64,000 nucleotides of DNA from Alisma plantago-aquatica (taxonomy: Eukaryota; Streptophyta; Magnoliopsida; Alismatales; Alismataceae), in assembly GCA_963693085.1 (NCBI GenBank), contig OY856409.1, positions 1,535,309,072 to 1,535,373,071 on the forward strand, read 5' to 3'. Under the pieces are notes generated by a model. That model was not told the origin of the DNA, did not search any database, and saw only the letters and a list, made by a program, of their open reading frames with translations. Within the stretch, counting starts at the first letter, position 1. Each line of letters starts with the position of its first letter. The position numbers and the translations under genes were made by a program. Positions 59,627 through 64,000 of the stretch are shown here, in pieces.

Positions 59627-60429
59627 GAACCACCCTCACCTCCACCAGCACCCGCACAAGCTTTTTCTCCAGTCAATTGGTCTGAAACCCCCACGAGCAG
59701 CCCCTGACAACTCCACCTCTCTCCTCACTTTGCGACAACTCTCCCTGGACCTCGACAACTCCGGTGACACAATTAAGGGGTCGGGTGAGTTCGACTCCTT
59801 CTCCTCATCATTTTGAGCACTTGCGGTAGCGTTTTGGTTATGTATAGCAAAAACACCCAATTGGGCAAGCACCTCCTCCGTGGCCATGTCTGGATCGCAA
59901 GGAGGAAGATGACATATGGTAGAATTATGTTTTTTTCCCTCTCGTGCTCCCTCTTTCCCTGTTTTGATGGCCAAGGGGATTTCAATCTTCCATATCATTT
60001 TTCTTGCAATCTTATTGGTCCAGTTTCCTTAGTTCATAGTAAATTGGTCCTTGCTCAGAAAAATGCAAATAAATAGTCGTTGGAAAGGATTTTTCACATA
60101 GAATCCAAATTTGTGGTTTTTGATTCCTGATTTTTTGAAGTTTTCTTTGAATACTATTTTGAGTATGCTAAATGTTCTAAAAATGATAAATAATGCATTT
60201 CAACTCAAATTTAGTAATAAGACATGTTTTCTTAATCAGTGAAACCTAAGTGAGCTTTTGGTCCTAGTTTTAGTCTTAAATTAAAGGTTTTCATAAAAGG
60301 TCTAAATTGAGTATCTTTTATACACCTTATGCTTTAATACATACTAATATATGTGAAATATTTGTAATTAGGGAAAATGATCTTGGATACAATCTAATCA
60401 GTGATAATTATGGATGTGAATCTTCAATA

Positions 60430-60705
60430 AGGTATGTGAAGTCTATTTATGTATCCGAGCCCTATTTAAGTATGTGACCCCCTATTTATGTATGTGAATC
60501 CTATTTAGTATGTGAAACCTATTTATGTATGTGAAGTCTATTTATGTATGTGAGCCCATTTTAAGTATGTGACCCCTATTTATGTACGTGAAGCCTATTT
60601 AGTATGTGAAACCTATTTATGTATATGAAGTCTATTTATGTATGTGATCCCTATTTATGTATGTGACACCTATTTGTGTATGTGATCCCTATTCTAATTA
60701 TGAAT
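60430..60705 (+). repeat. Minisatellite, unit about 19-20 bp
   Basis: About fourteen copies of TATTTATGTATGTGAnnCC-like units, with nested higher-order similarity (the series GAAGTC, GAGCCC, GACCCC, GAATCC, GAAACC repeats twice). Confidence 0.9.
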
Positions 60706-61755
60706 GAATGAATATGCCATGTATACCCTATTCCTTTAGTTGGGATTTTATCCAACCCTACATTCTTAATATGCTAGCCTTGGAATACCTGTATTGCCTT
60801 TATATGTCTCTTCATTCATTTGATTCTTCTATTTCCCATGTTGACTCATTTACTTGAAATGCTTGGATCTTACTATTGCCAATGTTGGCTTATTTATTTG
60901 ATTTACTTCATGGGTTTTATTCCCATTTGCTATGATGGAATGTTATTTATATTTTCACTATTGCCAACTGAATTATCCAGCATGATGTATTTATTGGCCA
61001 AATGATAATGTAGTGTACATGAGTACAAACCACCCATAGAGGGCATGAGCCCTAGAGGGATGTGACCACTCCCCTCATATTATATTTTGGGGAATGTGAC
61101 CACTCTCCCCTGAAGGATGTGACCAATCCTTTCGTATTATATATTTGTAGGTGTTTGGGAATCTGAACACTCTCCCTCACCTATTGGTGTAGGTCTGGTA
61201 GGTGCCTCACCCTACATTGGTACGGTTTTGAGTCATAATATTTTTCATGCTATGTTGATTATTATGGATTGATTTACTATGGAAGATTTCCATTTCTCAT
61301 TTATTTTGCTTACCTCATACTCTTGCAAACCCTTATTGTAGTGAATCATTTTATTATGCAATGTTGTGCTTTATTATTTGTCCTTTTCCTTTTGAATAAA
61401 ACATACTTTTATCTCTCTCTTACTGGATGATCCCAACCATCCAGGTATAGGATCAGAGTGCGCAATGGAAGCTTGGTGAACCAACCTAAGGCTAGGACTA
61501 TGAGTTCAACCATGTATCTTAGACATGGCTGCCTATATATATTAAGTTGTTTTTATTTGGAGACAAGTTGATTTGGTTTGAGTCTTCCTCTACCTAGACC
61601 CTATTGTTGTGTATAAAGTTGTACACCCTTTTGGGAAATTATATAAAGTACTCTTTATACAATTGAATATAGTCAAAGTTTAATATTCTGCTGCTTCACA
61701 TTGGTGTCTTTGTTTGCCAAGTTTTAGTAGAGGGTAATTTTCACTCTTTACAGCA

Positions 61756-61767
61756 TGGTATCAGAGC
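61756..61767 (+). other. Primer binding site, initiator tRNA-Met type
   Basis: TGGTATCAGAGC exactly matches the complement of initiator tRNA-Met, three bases after the LTR end at 61752. Confidence 0.85.
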
Positions 61768-63753
61768 ATCAAGGTAGTCAGAGTCTTGACTAATTCAATT
61801 TGTCTCCTAGTTATAATCCCTTACTTTATATAGTTTTACTTGATTAAGTTTTTCACCTTAGAGTTAACCAATGATGAAAGATTGATTTAGGACATAATAA
61901 TTTCATATTAGAAATATAATTTGATCAACTTTTTGGTGATTAGTTTATTAGGTTCTACTAGGGCATATGTTGAAAGCTATGGTGTCTAGAAAGGGTCAGG
62001 GTTTGGGGGTTGGCAATGTTTTCCTCCACACCACTAGCTTGGCTTATGAGGACTCCCAGATCCATATGACATCAGCCTGGCCTGAGCTGATACTGAGTCT
62101 CCCAAAATAGCATACCTTTGGAAAAATTATCTTATTGTTGAGTAACCTTTTGAACCTAGTATATGATGATTTTGTTAATCATGTAGAATTCCCTTATGTG
62201 TCCATAAGTTCTATATAGGAGCCTTAGAATTCTATGTTCGGGGATATCCTACCCTATATTAGAATTTGAAGTTTGATAGTAGTGATTAGCAAAACAATTA
62301 AGTGTTGAATCCTATGGTTTAATTAGAGTTTCTCTTTTACCCCTAGTTTATATTGACTTGGTAGGTCAAGCTTTTAAGGAACACTAGTGGTAGTGGTAAT
62401 ACCTTGTTAGATTTTAGAGTTGCTAATTTTGAGGACGAAATCCTCTTTAAGGGGGTGGAGTCCCTCAATGCATTGAAATCTAGTTACTTTATTTTTGGAA
62501 ACCCTAACTCCATATACATGGGATTAGTGAGCTTATATATGTTTAGTGTTGAGCAAAAAACTTATGATTATAATTCATCTTGTTGTCTATACACATATGA
62601 ATAAATAATAAACCATCTAAGGGATAGTTCATATGCTTGAACCTTAACCTACTCTTAATGCACGTGATAGTGAGTTACTCATCACTAATTGTGGATACAC
62701 ATAATGTTGACCATGTCACCCTAATAGTATGGTTAGTAAGATAAAAGGTTCTAATGCATCCTTTACATGCATATCATGTAATGGTCTTGTTTACCCAAAC
62801 CCTAATGTGTAATCATCTAGCCTTGACAATTAATACATACATATCTTTGATGCCTTCATGACACATTAGTGACTTAGGTGTCATCCTCACATAATATACC
62901 TTGGTATATATAAATGGCTTGTAATCACCAAATCATAATTGGGATCAAGTTATCAATATATGTAAGTCGTATCACCTTGTTCCCTAATATACATCTCATT
63001 AATCACTTCATCATGATTTAGTTTGAAAATCATTTCATTTATGTTTAATGTGTTTCACCTTATTCACTAAAATATGATTATGAGTAATTGGATTCACTGT
63101 ATATGCATACATGCCTAATGTGATGTTAAATATGTATAATTCATATCATGTAGTGTCATAGGAGAAAATGATTAATGATGTCATTAATGAGAATGTGTAA
63201 TATAGTTTTAAGAAACTAATGTGACATTATTTGGAGTTGTTGTGGAATTAATAACTTGTTGGATAATATTATCTTTTCTTACAAAATAATCTGTGATAAT
63301 CCTATATGATGTGACTATGAGGATAATAGAGAATAAATTCAAGTTATTAAGGTTTGTGACCTAATACATTAATATATATTGAGATTTCTTAGTAAACCCT
63401 AATTATGCTTAAAACCCTTGATGAGGGAAATACATATGATTTGGTACATTATTTTGACATGTATTCTTTGTTACAACAATGTGAGTAAAATATGGCATAA
63501 GTAATGGAATAATATAGATGATGCTTTTTCATGATTATGCTTATAAGCCAAAATATCTTTATTGTTATGTTTGATAAAAGGCTATGTATATGGTGGAAAC
63601 ATTAGTGAGACTTGGTTTATGTATAGAGCTTGTGAAGTACTATAGATTAGATGTAACACCTAGTTACCTAATGTTGTGATGTTACACACTCACCCTCTCT
63701 CTTCTCTCTTGTTGTGATTTCGAGGACGAAATACTCTTTAAGGGGTGGAGTGC
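61768..63753 (+). mobile_element. Non-coding internal region with two polypurine-tract-like segments
   Basis: There is no gag or pol trace in about 2 kb; the longest frame (62404-62604, 66 codons) is without features. GAGGACGAAAT then a purine run occurs at 62431-62460 and again at 63721-63750. This is the motif that closes Tekay-like chromovirus internal regions. Only the second is followed by an LTR. The element must have depended on another element for its proteins. Confidence 0.75.
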
Positions 63754-64000
63754 TGTAACAGACTGAATCTCAGGGTCCCTTATGCAATTTACCCACTTGT
63801 GAGCTTTTATTTGCTTTCTAGTCCTTTTGGACCTTTTTCCTAAATTACCCATCCTTTTTATCTTCTTTGGCCTCAATATTGAAATTGAGCAAAGTTTGAT
63901 GATGAAATCTATATTTTACCACATTCATGTCAATGAATGGGTTTTTGCACAAATATCCCAACTGATGAGATAATTGAGGACTAATTATGCAATATGGCCA
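63754..64000 (+). mobile_element. 3' LTR start of the terminal LTR element (runs off the window)
   Basis: Starts TGTAACAGACTGAATCTCAG right after the polypurine tract, and matches 58607-58853. Confidence 0.9.

Larger units (their letters stand above)
58607..61752 (+). mobile_element. 5' LTR of a non-autonomous chromovirus-derived element, about 3.15 kb
   Basis: Starts TGTAACAGACT and ends CTTTACA (61752; possibly CAGCA, 61755), directly followed by a primer site. The first 247 bp recur at 63754-64000 with about 15 differences. A TATA box TATAAATG lies at 59619-59626 within a G/C-richer U3 end (59380-59820). Frames at 59484-59816 and nearby are shadows of that compositional block. Inserted into LINE ORF2 at 58606/58607. 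Confidence 0.85.

Noticed and set aside
59484..59998. Frames on both strands in the terminal LTR
   Set aside because: They coincide with the G/C-rich U3/R part of an LTR around its TATA box and show no domain.

Overview
This is a stretch of nuclear genome from a flowering plant, AT-rich and packed with transposable elements. The evidence is plant-specific retroelement lineages (Athila, chromovirus, Ty1/copia, plant L1-type LINE), an En/Spm (CACTA) transposon, plant tRNA-type primer binding sites, and one plant-type host gene with a leader intron. I cannot name the species. Almost every transposon reading frame is broken by stops and frameshifts.

Layout. 1-30904: one old Athila-type Ty3/gypsy element, from the end of its 5' LTR to the end of its 3' LTR, with gag-pol at 696-6360 and, downstream of pol, a decayed open frame (7745-18067) that ends in a Ulp1/SUMO-protease-like domain. 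A CACTA transposon (8508-14784, with an exact 3-bp target duplication GAA) interrupts that frame. The CACTA carries a transposase that has lost its catalytic core and a second, better preserved, intron-containing Ulp1-like gene. At 18066-28597 lies a minus-strand chromovirus tract: partial LTR, pol of copy B with chromodomain, a complete 4.2-kb LTR, then primer site and gag-pol of copy A cut off inside integrase.

30905-43700: flank plus the only convincing host locus. Two diverged direct copies of an unclassified repeat (about 32120-33230 and 41250-43440) bracket the host gene (leader exon ending at 35603, leader intron 35604-36517, CDS 36523-37785). The gene encodes a 420-residue acidic protein with an N-terminal MGC acylation signal and a WELLAGLE motif as in the N-terminal half of plant glutaredoxin-domain proteins, but with no glutaredoxin domain. 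A small hAT-like element lies at 39430-40273.

43700-64000: an L1-type LINE (ORF1 at 43858-46281, ORF2 at 56824-58606) split by a Ty1/copia element (46282-56823, two 2.2-2.3-kb LTRs). Two MITE-like inverted-repeat elements sit back to back in TA-microsatellite inside the copia leader, and a 25-unit pentanucleotide array fills the 5' LTR next to its TATA box. The LINE reverse transcriptase is cut at 58607 by a non-coding chromovirus-derived LTR element (LTRs start at 58607 and 63754) that leaves the window.

Order of events that can be read: Athila before CACTA and before the chromovirus; LINE before copia and before the terminal LTR element. The host gene is the only likely functional protein gene; the CACTA Ulp1-like gene is the best preserved transposon gene.
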